A stretch of 64,000 bases of DNA from Parapontixanthobacter aurantiacus (GTDB lineage: Bacteria; Pseudomonadota; Alphaproteobacteria; Sphingomonadales; Sphingomonadaceae). Each line of letters opens with the position of its first letter. Positions within the stretch are counted from its first letter, which is position 1. The stretch covers positions 62,001-126,000 of the forward strand of contig NZ_WTYW01000004.1 of assembly GCF_009827635.1 (NCBI RefSeq), in the 5' to 3' direction. Positions 42,552 to 51,869 of the stretch are shown piece after piece. The notes beneath the pieces were generated by a model. It searched no databases. It was not told the DNA's origin and saw nothing but the letters and a program-made list of their open reading frames with translations. Made by a program: the position numbers and the translations under genes.

Positions 42552-44093
42552 ATGAACGACATGACGAGCACGACCGAGACCATCATTCGTGAGGACGACC
42601 TTATCGAGACGGTCGCCGATGCGCTTCAGTTCATCAGCTACTATCATCCGATGGATTACATCCAGGCGCTCGGCAAAGCCTACGAAGCCGAGAAGGGCGC
42701 CGCGGCGAAGGATGCCATCGCGCAAATCCTGACGAACAGCCGGATGTGCGCCGAAGGTCATCGCCCGATCTGTCAGGATACCGGGATCGTGAACGTCTTT
42801 ATCCGCTGGGGGCAGAGTTGCCGTCTGCAATCGACGCGCTCCTTGCAGGAGGTTGTCGATGAGGGCGTCCGGCGCGCCTACACCCATCCCGACAACAAGC
42901 TGCGCGCCTCGATCCTCGCAGACCCCGCTTTCACCCGGCGCAATACCCGCGACAACACGCCCTGCGTTCTCTCGGTCGAGATGGTTCCGGGCAATACGGT
43001 CGGGATCGACGTCGCCGCGAAGGGCGGGGGCAGCGAGAACAAATCGAAGTTCAAAATGATGAACCCGTCCGATAACATCGTCGAATGGGTGGTCGAACAG
43101 ATACCCTCGATGGGCGCAGGCTGGTGTCCGCCGGGAATGCTCGGCATCGGTATCGGCGGAACGGCCGAACATTGCATGAAGCTTGCGAAGCAGTCGCTCA
43201 TGGACCCGATCGACATGGCCCAGTTGAAGGAGCGCGGTCCGCAATCCGACATCGAGCAATTGCGGATCGACATTTATGACGCGGTCAATGCGATGGGAAT
43301 CGGCGCGCAAGGGCTGGGCGGCCTGTCCACCGTGCTCGACGTCAAGATTCTGGAATGGCCGTGCCACGCGGCGGGCAAGCCGGTCGGCATGATTCCCAAC
43401 TGCGCGGCGACCCGCCATGCGCATGTAACGCTCGACGGATCGGGGCCGGCCTATCTCGAGCAGCCCGATCTCGACCGCTGGCCCGACGTCAACTGGCAGC
43501 CCGATGCAGAGGCGAAGCGCGTCGATCTCGACAACCTCACTCCGGAAGAAGTGTCGAGCTGGGAAATCGGCGACCGGCTGCTTCTTTCCGGCAAGATGCT
43601 GACCGGGCGCGACGCGGCGCACAAGCGCATCAAGGACATGCTCGAAAGGGGCGAGGAGCTGCCCGTCGATTTCAAGGGCAGGGCAATCTATTATGTCGGT
43701 CCCGTCGACCCGGTGATGGACGAGGTCGTCGGACCCGCTGGACCGACCACGGCAACGCGGATGGACAAGTTCACCGAAATGATGCTCGATCTCGGCCTTC
43801 TCGCGATGATCGGCAAGGCAGAGCGCGGACCCGATGCGGTGGACGTCATCAGCCGCTTCAAGACCGCTTACCTTATGGCAACGGGCGGAGCGGCCTATCT
43901 CGTCAGCCGGGCGATCAAGGGTGCGGAAGTCGTCGCATTCGAGGATCTCGGCATGGAAGCGATCTACGAGTTCACGGTCGAGAACATGCCCGTCACCGTC
44001 GCCGTCGATGCGGCGGGCAACAACGTGCACAAGGTAGCACCGCAGGAATGGCGCGAACGCATCAGAAACGAGGGACTTCTGCCCGTTTCCTGA
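42552..44093 (+). CDS. fumA: class I fumarate hydratase ([4Fe-4S] type)
   Basis: 513-residue iron-sulfur fumarase that interconverts fumarate and malate in the TCA cycle. Starts at the ATG at 42552. Seen: GHRPICQDTGIVNVFIRWG, whose C74 is a likely cluster ligand; GWCPPGMLGIGIGGTAEHCM; EWPCHAAGKPVGMIPNCAATRHAHV; and the C-terminal beta-subunit-like half with YYVGPVDP, GPTTATRMD and KGGA-type strands. Both halves are in one chain, as in FumA. ErpA is encoded 6 kb away. Divergent from the Pcm-like gene over 185 bases that should hold both promoters. Confidence 0.96.
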   Translation: MNDMTSTTETIIREDDLIETVADALQFISYYHPMDYIQALGKAYEAEKGAAAKDAIAQILTNSRMCAEGHRPICQDTGIVNVFIRWGQSCRLQSTRSLQEVVDEGVRRAYTHPDNKLRASILADPAFTRRNTRDNTPCVLSVEMVPGNTVGIDVAAKGGGSENKSKFKMMNPSDNIVEWVVEQIPSMGAGWCPPGMLGIGIGGTAEHCMKLAKQSLMDPIDMAQLKERGPQSDIEQLRIDIYDAVNAMGIGAQGLGGLSTVLDVKILEWPCHAAGKPVGMIPNCAATRHAHVTLDGSGPAYLEQPDLDRWPDVNWQPDAEAKRVDLDNLTPEEVSSWEIGDRLLLSGKMLTGRDAAHKRIKDMLERGEELPVDFKGRAIYYVGPVDPVMDEVVGPAGPTTATRMDKFTEMMLDLGLLAMIGKAERGPDAVDVISRFKTAYLMATGGAAYLVSRAIKGAEVVAFEDLGMEAIYEFTVENMPVTVAVDAAGNNVHKVAPQEWRERIRNEGLLPVS

Positions 44094-44236
44094 GCCGCTT
44101 TTACAACCGCACCTAACCGCCCCTTAATGATGTCGAGCACCAGTCAAGGGTCGGCGACGCGTTTCGACCAAGCGTCGGCTGGCATCGACCGCCGTACTGG
44201 CCAGCGAAGCGCCTGTCGCGTAAAGCTGTCTGCCAT

Positions 44237-45517
44237 ATGAACAAGACGTCGCGCGAGTCCATCACCGCCGAACCGACCGAACGTGTGCCACTGAAGATCG
44301 TCCTGGCCTCAATCATCGGTTTGTGGGTCAGCTATTTCATCATCTTCACCCTGCGCGGCTGGGTCGTGGGTCTCGACGTACAAGGCGAGCTCATGCTGCG
44401 GCGCGGGGCGGTCATGCTCGCCGGGGCCGGAGCGACGTTCGGCCTGTGGCTGGTTCTGCGGCTGTTCGACCCGCGCCCGCTCGCCATTCAGGTGACCGCC
44501 GCGATCATCCTCGCCATGCCGACCGCTATGCTCATTGCGCAGGCGAACCAGTTCATCTTCGCCGATCTTGCAACTGAGCTCGAATCGAAAATGGCGCAGG
44601 ATCGCGGCTTTTCGCTGCGGCGGGACGAGAACGGCAATATCATCATCGAAACACCGAACGGGGGCGAGGGCAGTATCGACGATGCGATTCCGGGGGGCAC
44701 TTCCGCGTCGCAGGGCAGGGTGGTCCTGCCGGGAGAGACGTCGCGCGATCAGTGGACGCGCCTCATCGAACTGGCACTCAGCCAGTATTTCCTGCTCATC
44801 GCGTGGTCCGCCATCTATTTCGCGCTGCTCGCCGGGGCACAGGCCAAGGCGGCGGAGCGACGCGAGGGCGAATTTCGCCGGGCGGCCAAGGCGGCTGAGC
44901 TGCGCTCCCTGCGATATCAGGTCAATCCGCATTTCCTGTTCAATACGCTGAACTCGCTGTCCTCGCTTGTCATGACCGGCAAGACCGAGGCTGCTGAGGA
45001 AATGATCCAGGCGCTGTCGAGCTTCTATCGCCATTCGCTTACCGACGAGCCGACGATGGACGTGCCGCTCGACGAGGAGATCGCGCTGCAACGCCATTAC
45101 CTCGAAGTCGAGGCGGTGCGTTTCCCCAGTCGCCTGCGGACGCGGTTCGAATACCCCCAGGAACTCGGCGAACTCAAGGTTCCCGGCATGATCCTCCAGC
45201 CACTGGTGGAGAACTCCGTCAAATATGCCGTGGCCGCCAATTCGACGCCGACCACCATAACCATTGCCGCGCGCGAGGAATTCGACCGGCTGGTGCTCAG
45301 CGTTTCTGACGATGGCGGACACAAGGTAAAGGAGGTCGGCGGTGGTGCCGAAGCGGAAGCGGGGGACAGGTCGCCCAAGAACGGGTTCGGCATAGGGCTC
45401 GCCAATGTCCGCGACCGGCTCGCCGCGCGCTTCGGCGACCGGGCGAGCCTGACCTCTGGCCCAACTCTCGACGGATACGAAACGGAGATCAGGATGCCGC
45501 TGGTGACACATGGCTGA
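44237..45517 (+). CDS. LytS/YehU-type sensor histidine kinase
   Basis: 426 residues with four predicted membrane segments in the first 200 (the second pair split by a roughly 70-residue loop), then a His_kinase domain with LRYQVNPHFLFNTLNSLSSL (phospho-His near 233), EIALQRHYLEVEAVRFP, an N-box VENSVKYAV and a G-box NGFGIGLANVRDRL. Unlike the CHASE2 kinase upstream, its ATPase motifs are intact. The 3' end overlaps the LytTR regulator gene by eight bases, so the two form a two-component pair. The loop between membrane segments is the probable sensing part; the signal is unknown. Confidence 0.93.
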   Translation: MNKTSRESITAEPTERVPLKIVLASIIGLWVSYFIIFTLRGWVVGLDVQGELMLRRGAVMLAGAGATFGLWLVLRLFDPRPLAIQVTAAIILAMPTAMLIAQANQFIFADLATELESKMAQDRGFSLRRDENGNIIIETPNGGEGSIDDAIPGGTSASQGRVVLPGETSRDQWTRLIELALSQYFLLIAWSAIYFALLAGAQAKAAERREGEFRRAAKAAELRSLRYQVNPHFLFNTLNSLSSLVMTGKTEAAEEMIQALSSFYRHSLTDEPTMDVPLDEEIALQRHYLEVEAVRFPSRLRTRFEYPQELGELKVPGMILQPLVENSVKYAVAANSTPTTITIAAREEFDRLVLSVSDDGGHKVKEVGGGAEAEAGDRSPKNGFGIGLANVRDRLAARFGDRASLTSGPTLDGYETEIRMPLVTHG

Positions 45518-46253
45518 ACAGGAAACCGACGCGCCCGTGCTGCGGACCCTCATCGTCGACGACGAGCCGCTGGCGGTCGAGCGGATGCAGGTCATCTGCG
45601 CGAAGATCGACCAGCTTGCCGTGGTCGGCACGGCGAGCGACGGCGCGGCGGCGCTGCGCCTCGTCGATGCGTTGAAGCCCGATCTCATCCTGCTCGACAT
45701 GACGATGCCCGAGGTCGACGGGTTGTCGGTCGCGCGCAAGCTGTCGAAGAAAGCCGAACGGCCCGCCGTCGTGTTCGTGACCGCGCATGACGAATATGCG
45801 GTCGATGCCTTCGATCTCGAAGCGGTCGATTACGTTTTGAAGCCGGTGAAGGCGGAACGGCTCGATCGCGCGATCCGCCGGGCGCTCGACCGCCGCGGAA
45901 CGGGGACGGGCCGCAACAGCGAATGGCTGGAAGAATTATGGATTCCCCATCGCAGCGAACTCATCCGGATCGAGACGTCCGATGTCAGCCGCATCGATGC
46001 AGAGCGTGACTATGTCCGCCTGCATGTCGGCGAGCGATCCTATCTGCTCTTGCAGACGATTGCCGGGCTGGAAGAACGGCTCGATCCGACGCATTTCATC
46101 CGCATCCATCGCTCGACCATCCTGCGCAAGGACCATATTCGCGGCCTGCGCCACGACGGGCTCGGCGTCTGGTCGGCGGAACTGGAGGACGGCGAGGCGC
46201 TAAGGATCGGGCGGACCTATCTTCCGAAGGTCAAGGCGATGGCGGGCCGCTGA
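45510..46253 (+). CDS. LytTR-family DNA-binding response regulator
   Basis: 247 residues. Receiver with the acidic pair in LIVDDEPLAV, phospho-acceptor D63 (LILLDMTMPEVDG) and K106-type Lys in YVLKPVKAERL. The C-terminal LytTR domain (about 140-247) has IDAERDYVRLHVGERSYLLLQTIAGLEERLDPTHFIRIHRSTILRKDHI. It likely activates promoters with direct repeats; no such repeat was recognised in the 143 bases upstream of the pair. Target genes are unknown. Confidence 0.95.
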   Translation: MAEQETDAPVLRTLIVDDEPLAVERMQVICAKIDQLAVVGTASDGAAALRLVDALKPDLILLDMTMPEVDGLSVARKLSKKAERPAVVFVTAHDEYAVDAFDLEAVDYVLKPVKAERLDRAIRRALDRRGTGTGRNSEWLEELWIPHRSELIRIETSDVSRIDAERDYVRLHVGERSYLLLQTIAGLEERLDPTHFIRIHRSTILRKDHIRGLRHDGLGVWSAELEDGEALRIGRTYLPKVKAMAGR

Positions 46254-46280
46254 CAGACCAGCATCCCGAAGCGCGAGATA

Positions 46281-46811
46281 TCAGGCAGCGACTTCGAGCG
46301 CGACGTGCTCGGGATAGAAGCGCGGCGCGCGATCGGACCAGCCGGGCGCCGTGGCCGCTGCTTCGCTCAAGGATTGCAGCAGGTTCTTGCGCCGTTCGGG
46401 CCTGATCTGCGGCAGCGCGGCGGCGGCGCAGAAAGCGCTCGGCAGCCACGGCCGGATGCCCGGTCCGAGCAGGCGTTCGTAGAGGAAGCGGATGGCGGAG
46501 AACGACTCGATCCGCTCCTGCGACAGGTCGAAGGCGACGAGGCGAATGAGCTTGCTCATCATCGCTTCGAGCGCGCCGGTCGAGACGTCGTCGGGCAGTT
46601 CGACCCGGAAGTTCTTGAGGTCCTGGTAGATGACGTATTGCCGCCGGATCGAAGCGTTCTCCTGCGAATCGCGGGCCCACAGCTTGAAGGCGTCGCTCCG
46701 CGCCAGACCGATGTCGAGACTGCGCCGGATGTAACGCTGTTCGGCTGCGGTAAAGCTGGCGAATTCGCGCATTTCGGCGATCGTGACCGAAGCGGTGCGA
46801 GCGGTTGTCAT
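46281..46811 (-). CDS. conserved-looking protein of unknown function
   Basis: 176 residues from the ATG at 46811; soluble and largely helical, with no signal peptide or membrane segment. Motif-like stretches are EFASFTAAEQRYIRRSLDIGLARSDAFKLWARD and RRQYVIYQDLKNFRVELPDD. No family is recognised. The C-terminal end VALEVAA resembles the small-hydrophobic tail of a ClpXP-type substrate (weak inference). It is convergent with the LytTR gene, 27 bases apart. Confidence 0.75.
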   Translation of the reverse strand: MTTARTASVTIAEMREFASFTAAEQRYIRRSLDIGLARSDAFKLWARDSQENASIRRQYVIYQDLKNFRVELPDDVSTGALEAMMSKLIRLVAFDLSQERIESFSAIRFLYERLLGPGIRPWLPSAFCAAAALPQIRPERRKNLLQSLSEAAATAPGWSDRAPRFYPEHVALEVAA

Positions 46812-46920
46812 CGTGATTACCCCTGTCCAAATCCTTGCAGACAGGTTTGCGCCCGAGATGGTTAACACGCCGTAATCGGGCGACGATTTTTCTGTTACTG
46901 AAAGCTTCCGGAGCCGGTTT

Positions 46921-47913
46921 TCAGATCAGTCCGGCGAGCGGACTCGAGGGGTCGGCATATTTGCGGGTCGCCATGCGCCCCGACAGATAGGCTTCGCGTC
47001 CGGCCTCGACCGCCAGCTTCATTGCGCGGGCCATGCGAATCGGGTCTTTCGCTTCGGCGATGGCGGTGTTCATCAGCGCGCCGTCGCAGCCCAGTTCCAT
47101 GGCGATGGCCGCATCGCTCGCCGTTCCGACACCCGCATCGACGAGGACGGGGACTTTCGCCCCTTCGACGATCAGGCGAATCGTTACCCGGTTCTGGATG
47201 CCGAGCCCGCTGCCGATCGGTGCGCCGAGCGGCATGATTGCGACCGCGCCCGCCTGCTCTAGCTGTTGCGCCGCGATGGGATCATCCGCGCAATAGACCA
47301 TCGGGTGAAAGCCCTCCTTCGCCAGAATCTCGGTCGCCTTCAGCGTCTCGCGCATATCCGGATAGAGCGTGCGCGCCTCTCCCAGCACCTCGAGTTTGAC
47401 GAGATCCCAGCCGCCAGCCTCGCGTGCGAGGCGCAGCGTGCGAATCGCCTCGTCCGCATTGAAGCAGCCCGCGGTATTGGGAAGATAGGTCACTTTCTTG
47501 GGATCTATGAAGTCTGTCAGCATCGGCTGTTTCGGATCGCTGACATTGACGCGGCGGACCGCCACGGTGACGATTTCCGCGCCGCTTGCCTCGAGGGCGG
47601 CGGCGTTCTGCTCGAAATCCTTGTACTTGCCGGTTCCCACGATCAGGCGGCTGCGGAACGTCCTGCCGGCGACCGTCCAGCTGTCGTCGCCGGACGCCGG
47701 GTCTTCTCCGCCGCCCACGAAATGCACGATCTCCAGCTTGTCGCCCTCGGCAAGGGTTATCGTGTCCAGCTCGCTGCGCGGTGCGATCGCGCGATTGTGC
47801 TCGACCGCGACCTTCGCCGGTTCGAGTTCGAGTTCGCGGACGAGCTCGGCAATGGTGGAGGCGGAAGTGCGGCGGCTGTCGCCGTTGACGGTAACGTTGA
47901 TGGGTGCGGTCAT
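46921..47913 (-). CDS. thiG: ThiS-ThiG fusion: sulfur carrier and thiazole synthase
   Basis: 330 residues. Residues 1-69 are a ThiS-like ubiquitin fold ([18 protein letters not shown]) ending in the GG (67-68) that is normally the free C-terminus carrying the thiocarboxylate. From about 78 follows ThiG with [33 protein letters not shown] (Schiff-base Lys 173) and [11 protein letters not shown], completing the thiazole phosphate of thiamine. The start at 47913 lies 12 bases downstream of the MerC stop, so the two form an operon. The window has no thiE, thiC, thiF or thiamine riboswitch. Confidence 0.93.
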   Translation of the reverse strand: MTAPINVTVNGDSRRTSASTIAELVRELELEPAKVAVEHNRAIAPRSELDTITLAEGDKLEIVHFVGGGEDPASGDDSWTVAGRTFRSRLIVGTGKYKDFEQNAAALEASGAEIVTVAVRRVNVSDPKQPMLTDFIDPKKVTYLPNTAGCFNADEAIRTLRLAREAGGWDLVKLEVLGEARTLYPDMRETLKATEILAKEGFHPMVYCADDPIAAQQLEQAGAVAIMPLGAPIGSGLGIQNRVTIRLIVEGAKVPVLVDAGVGTASDAAIAMELGCDGALMNTAIAEAKDPIRMARAMKLAVEAGREAYLSGRMATRKYADPSSPLAGLI

Positions 47914-47925
47914 GACGACCTGCAC

Positions 47926-48327
47926 TTAGTCGCCGCAGCGCTCCGTGCAAGCGGAGGAATGGGTGTGGCGGATATTGAGGACGTGACCGAGCGATACGAG
48001 CGCTACGCCGATGATGGTCAACACCGCCTCGTGCATGCCGTGCGGAACGGCAAGGGCGCCGCCCATGAAGCTGAGGCCGCTCATCGCGACGACGAAGGGT
48101 ACGGGACGGCGGTGCTGCAACGCTCCCCAGCCGATCGCGACCGCCGCGACGATCAGCGCGACGACGAGGCCCGCCCGGTGCCAGAACGGGTCGAGCAGGA
48201 TGTTGCCGCCGATGCCGAGCGAGGAAATAATCACGATCGTCGCAAGGCAATGCGCGGCGCACAGTCCGGAAAGGACGATGCCGACCCGGTCCAGCCGGCG
48301 GCGAATGGAGGGAATCAGGGAAGTCAT
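47926..48327 (-). CDS. MerC-domain membrane protein, probable metal transporter
   Basis: 133 residues, start at the ATG at 48327 (MTSLIPSIRR). Four predicted membrane segments; the first contains the MerC cysteine pair GIVLSGLCAAHCLATI, which binds Hg in the mercury operon protein. The tail HTHSSACTERCGD is His/Cys-rich, a likely metal-binding end. A 7-3-7 palindrome of the Zur type lies about 17-33 bases upstream of the ATG, so the protein may serve zinc rather than mercury. No other mer gene is near. Confidence 0.9.
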   Translation of the reverse strand: MTSLIPSIRRRLDRVGIVLSGLCAAHCLATIVIISSLGIGGNILLDPFWHRAGLVVALIVAAVAIGWGALQHRRPVPFVVAMSGLSFMGGALAVPHGMHEAVLTIIGVALVSLGHVLNIRHTHSSACTERCGD

Positions 48328-48343
48328 GGTCTTGGGGCCATAT

Positions 48344-48360
48344 ATGTTATACAATAACAT
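48344..48360. promoter_or_regulatory. Zur-like operator palindrome upstream of the MerC gene
   Basis: The site reads ATGTTATACAATAACAT, a perfect 7-base inverted repeat with a 3-base centre. With its flank the minus strand reads GAAATGTTAT then TGTATAACAT, close to the proteobacterial Zur consensus GAAATGTTATAnTATAACATTTC. It sits 17 bases upstream of the MerC start codon, where it could block transcription. The assignment to Zur rather than another Fur-family regulator is inference. Confidence 0.75.
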
Positions 48361-48471
48361 TTCACAAGCACAGGTTCCCCCTGCGTGGCGAAAAACCGCA
48401 TGGTAGCTTCCTAATTTGCAACCTGTCCGGTCTTGCGTCCGGCGGCGTGCTTCCCCACTAGAAAGATCGTC

Positions 48472-49578
48472 ATGGCCAGCCTTTCTCCTTCATCGTCTGC
48501 AACCGTTTCCGTGCCCGGATCGATGGGACGCACGAGGCCGGGCGCGCTGGCGATCTGGCTGTTCGTCGTCGCGGCGCTGGTCGTGGTGATGGTGACCGTC
48601 GGCGGCATCACGCGCCTCACCGAAAGCGGGCTGTCGATTACCGAGTGGAAGCCGATTACCGGGGCGATCCCGCCGCTCAGCGAAGCCGACTGGCGCGCCG
48701 AGTTCGAACTCTACAAGCAGATACCCGAATACCGGCAGGTCACCGGCCCGGCGGGGATGGATCTTGCCGCGTTCAAGTTCATCTATTTCTGGGAGTGGGC
48801 GCACAGGTTCCTCGGCCGGGTCATAGGCCTGGCCTTCGCCCTGCCGCTAGCGTGGTTCTGGATTCGCGGGGCGATCCCTGCCGGCTACAAGCCTCGGCTC
48901 GTGGCGCTGCTCGCACTCGGCGGTCTGCAAGGAGCGTTCGGCTGGTTCATGGTGCGCAGTGGATTGTCGGGCGAGATGACCGACGTGAGCCATTTCTGGC
49001 TGTCGATCCACTTGCTGACCGCGTTGTTCACGCTGACGGGACTGGTCTGGACGGCGCTCGACCTGCGCCGCCTCGCCGCCGTTCCGAGCGCTCGCCCGGC
49101 GCGCCTGACCCGTGCGACCATAGTCGTGGGTGCAATCGTGTTCGTCCAGTTGCTGCTCGGCGCATGGGTCGCCGGATTGGATGCTGGTCATGCGAGCGAC
49201 AGCTGGCCTCTGATGCAGGGACAGCTTGTGCCGGAATACGACACGAGCCGCGGTTTCTGGTGGGCGGCGACGCATGATCCCTTCCTCCTTCACTTTCTTC
49301 ACCGCTGGTGGGCTTGGGTGGCGGTCGTCGCGCTCGTCCTGTTCGCCCGCCGGGTGAAGCCCTTCGCGCGCGGTGCGTCGGTCGCGATCCATGTGGCCTT
49401 TGGCACGATGATCCTGCTCGGCATCGGGACCGTGCTGAGCGGCGTCGAATTGTGGGTGGCGGTCGCGCATCAGCTGGTCGGCGCGCTGCTGGTCGCCAGC
49501 CTTGCCTGGGGCGCGCATGTGCTTGGCCGGGTCCGCGCAGCGACAGCGGCCCGGATACCGGCGCCCGCCGCCGCCTGA
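48472..49578 (+). CDS. ctaA: heme A synthase (COX15/CtaA family)
   Basis: 368-residue inner-membrane enzyme that oxidises the C8 methyl of heme O to the formyl of heme A for aa3-type oxidases. Eight membrane segments; the four heme-ligand-type histidines appear in EWAHRFLGR, HFWLSIHLLTA, LLHFLHRWWAW and VAHQLVGA. The start WLFVVAALVVVMVTVGGITRLTESGLSITEWKPITG is the family signature. The start at the ATG at 48472 is not far from the divergent MerC gene. No cox genes are in view. Confidence 0.96.
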   Translation: MASLSPSSSATVSVPGSMGRTRPGALAIWLFVVAALVVVMVTVGGITRLTESGLSITEWKPITGAIPPLSEADWRAEFELYKQIPEYRQVTGPAGMDLAAFKFIYFWEWAHRFLGRVIGLAFALPLAWFWIRGAIPAGYKPRLVALLALGGLQGAFGWFMVRSGLSGEMTDVSHFWLSIHLLTALFTLTGLVWTALDLRRLAAVPSARPARLTRATIVVGAIVFVQLLLGAWVAGLDAGHASDSWPLMQGQLVPEYDTSRGFWWAATHDPFLLHFLHRWWAWVAVVALVLFARRVKPFARGASVAIHVAFGTMILLGIGTVLSGVELWVAVAHQLVGALLVASLAWGAHVLGRVRAATAARIPAPAAA

Positions 49579-49790
49579 CCTCCGGGCTACCGAGTGCCAG
49601 CTGCGGGACGCTGCGGGGCAATACGGTATTATTTTACCTCTCCCGAGAGCCGCACGACGCTTGACTTGGCAGCCGATTGCGCCCAAATGCGCGCCAGCTT
49701 TGCCGCCGTCCGTCCGGGATCATCATCGATTCCCGTACGGCCCGGATCACGGCAGATCCCATCCGAACGTCGATAGAGAGATACGAGCCC

Positions 49791-50270
49791 ATGAAGGCTA
49801 TCAGCAAGGTGACGCGGTCGATCAAGCCGGCCGAAGTCGAGAAGAAATGGCACATCATCGATGCCGAGGGACTGGTCGTCGGCCGCCTCGCCGCGATCAT
49901 CGCCAACATCCTGCGCGGCAAGCACAAGCCGAGCTACACCCCGCATGTCGATTGCGGCGACCACGTGATCGTCATCAATGCCGACAAGGTGAAGTTCACC
50001 GGCAACAAGGCGCAGACGAAGGTCTATTACAAGCATACCGGCCATGTCGGCGGCATCAAGGAAACCACTCCGGCGAAGGTCTTGGAAGGCCGCTTCCCGG
50101 AGCGCGTCCTCGAAAAGGCCGTGCAGCGGATGATCCCGCGCGGGCCGCTGGGTCGCGACCAGATGCGCGCCCTTCACCTCTATAACGGAACCGATCATCC
50201 GCATGGCGGGCAGAACCCCGAAACGCTCGATGTCGCTTCGATGAACCGCAAGAACAAGGTCTCCGCATAA
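49791..50270 (+). CDS. rplM: 50S ribosomal protein L13
   Basis: 159 residues, with a short N-terminal extension ([15 protein letters not shown]) before the conserved [18 protein letters not shown]. Other motifs: [32 protein letters not shown] and [14 protein letters not shown]. An early assembly protein of the large subunit. The 212 bases upstream hold the operon promoter and leader. Its stop codon overlaps the rpsI start (TAATG), as is usual for this pair. Confidence 0.98.
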   Translation: MKAISKVTRSIKPAEVEKKWHIIDAEGLVVGRLAAIIANILRGKHKPSYTPHVDCGDHVIVINADKVKFTGNKAQTKVYYKHTGHVGGIKETTPAKVLEGRFPERVLEKAVQRMIPRGPLGRDQMRALHLYNGTDHPHGGQNPETLDVASMNRKNKVSA

Positions 50271-50929
50271 TGGCCGACGAGAAGAACACCGACAACGCCG
50301 CCGAGAACAAGGCGGAGGAAACGAACGCCGCGACTGCCGATACGGCAGCGACCGAAGGCAAGGACGAAACCGCGACGAAGGCGGACGCCAAGGCCGACGA
50401 GAAAGCCGAAGAGAAGACGGACACGAAGAGCGTTTCCGATCTCGGCGATCTCAAGGACATTGCTGGCGATGCGCCCGATGCCGACGCCGCTGCCATTGCG
50501 CAGTCGCCTTCCGCCCCGCTGCGCGAGCAGGAGCTCGACGCACAGGGCCGCGCCTATGCCACCGGCCGCCGCAAGGACGCCACCGCGCGCGTCTGGATCA
50601 AGCCGGGCAAGGGCAAGATTACCATCAACGGTCGTGACCAGGAACAGTATTTCGCACGCCCGACGCTGCGCCTTATCATCAACCAGCCCTTCGGCATCAC
50701 CAGCCGCGAAGGCCAGTACGACGTCATCGCAACCGTTCGCGGCGGCGGTCTCTCGGGACAGGCCGGGGCAGTGAAGCACGGCATCAGCCAGGCATTGTCC
50801 AAGTTCGAGCCGGAACTGCGCTCCACGGTCAAGGCCGCAGGCTTCCTCACCCGCGACAGCCGCGTGGTCGAGCGTAAGAAGTACGGCCGGGCGAAGGCTC
50901 GTCGCAGCTTCCAGTTCTCGAAGCGCTGA
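50270..50929 (+). CDS. rpsI: 30S ribosomal protein S9 with long acidic N-terminal extension
   Basis: 219 residues, against about 130 for typical bacterial S9. Residues 1-85 are a low-complexity Ala/Glu/Asp/Lys segment (for example [12 protein letters not shown] and [14 protein letters not shown]), then S9 starts at about 87 with [25 protein letters not shown] and ends in [17 protein letters not shown], whose basic tail contacts P-site tRNA. The start shares a base with the L13 stop. Such extensions occur in some alphaproteobacteria; the role is unknown. A terminator follows directly. Confidence 0.97.
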   Translation: MADEKNTDNAAENKAEETNAATADTAATEGKDETATKADAKADEKAEEKTDTKSVSDLGDLKDIAGDAPDADAAAIAQSPSAPLREQELDAQGRAYATGRRKDATARVWIKPGKGKITINGRDQEQYFARPTLRLIINQPFGITSREGQYDVIATVRGGGLSGQAGAVKHGISQALSKFEPELRSTVKAAGFLTRDSRVVERKKYGRAKARRSFQFSKR

Positions 50930-50957
50930 TCGACTTCGAAAACTGTCATCCCATGCG

Positions 50958-50988
50958 AAAAGGGCGGTCCTTGCGGGCCGCCCTTTTT
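50958..50988 (+). terminator. Rho-independent terminator of rplM-rpsI
   Basis: A GC-rich hairpin with stem AAAAGGGCGG / CCGCCCTTTT and loop around TCCTTGCGGG, ending in TTTTT, 28 bases after the rpsI stop. A classic intrinsic terminator. Confidence 0.9.
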
Positions 50989-51008
50989 CATTGCGCATTC
51001 CAATCAGC

Positions 51009-51869
51009 TTAGCGGACCGGGGGATCGGTCCTTGGAACGTCGCCGACAGGGGCGACCGGCTCGCCCGGCTTGCGCGGCGGTGTCGCATCCTCCGGCACAT
51101 CGTCGATCCGCATCGCTTCGCTGGGCACGCTTTCGAGGTTGCGTACCTCGACCTTGAGTTCGCCATTCTCGAAATGCAGTTCATTGAAGCTCGGCGGAGT
51201 CGAACGGGTCCGCTTCGATAACGTCCCCGCCCCGATCATCCGCACCGGGCCGTGGACCGTTTCCTGCGTCAGATCGAACGCGTCATGGACATGGCCCGAC
51301 AGGACTGCGGTCACGTTACGCTTGGCGAGTTCGGCCAGGGCCTTGTTGCCGTTCTTGGTCAGCGCCGTCCCCTCGGTCCCGACTTCGCGCAAGGGGTGAT
51401 GCACGGCGACGAGCACCCTCGTCCCTTTCGGCAAGGCGTCGATCGCGGCCAGTGTCTTGCCGAGAGCGTCGTCCGTCACCCAGCCCTTCGACCAGTTGAA
51501 GCGCCACTGCGCCCGAACCGCCGTCTTCAGCGGGACGATGGCGATGCCCGGCAGGTCGATTTCCTTCTCGACCAGTTCTTCCATCCCCTTGAACCGCTTG
51601 TAGGGATCGAAGAACCGCTCGATCGGATTGAAATAGGGCATGTCGTGATTGCCGACTTCGACCGTTACCGGCACCTCGAGCGACAGGATCCAGTCACGCG
51701 CAGCATCGAATTCGCGGTGGCGTGCGCGCATCGTCAGATCGCCGGTAATGGCGACCGCGTCGGGCTTGCGGGTGGCGATTTCCTGCGCGACCCAGTCGAG
51801 CGCCTGGTTGTCCTCCAGCCCGAAATGGATGTCGCTGAGATGAAAGAGCAGGGCGTTGTCGGTCGTCAT
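51009..51869 (-). CDS. calcineurin-like metallophosphoesterase
   Basis: 286 residues with all metal-site motifs: FHLSDIHFG (12-20 region), AITGDLT, VEVGNHDMP, VAVHHPLRE and LSGHVHDAFD. Cytoplasmic, no signal peptide. The family includes cyclic-nucleotide and lipid-phosphate phosphatases such as LpxH-like proteins, so the substrate is undetermined. The Pro-rich C-terminal tail is likely disordered. Its start overlaps the lipid-kinase-like gene stop in ATGA, which suggests a shared pathway. Confidence 0.92.
   Translation of the reverse strand: MTTDNALLFHLSDIHFGLEDNQALDWVAQEIATRKPDAVAITGDLTMRARHREFDAARDWILSLEVPVTVEVGNHDMPYFNPIERFFDPYKRFKGMEELVEKEIDLPGIAIVPLKTAVRAQWRFNWSKGWVTDDALGKTLAAIDALPKGTRVLVAVHHPLREVGTEGTALTKNGNKALAELAKRNVTAVLSGHVHDAFDLTQETVHGPVRMIGAGTLSKRTRSTPPSFNELHFENGELKVEVRNLESVPSEAMRIDDVPEDATPPRKPGEPVAPVGDVPRTDPPVR

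Noticed and set aside
42363-44030. Minus-strand open frame of 555 codons across the fumarase gene
   Set aside because: Antisense to a clear class I fumarase, without any conserved domain.
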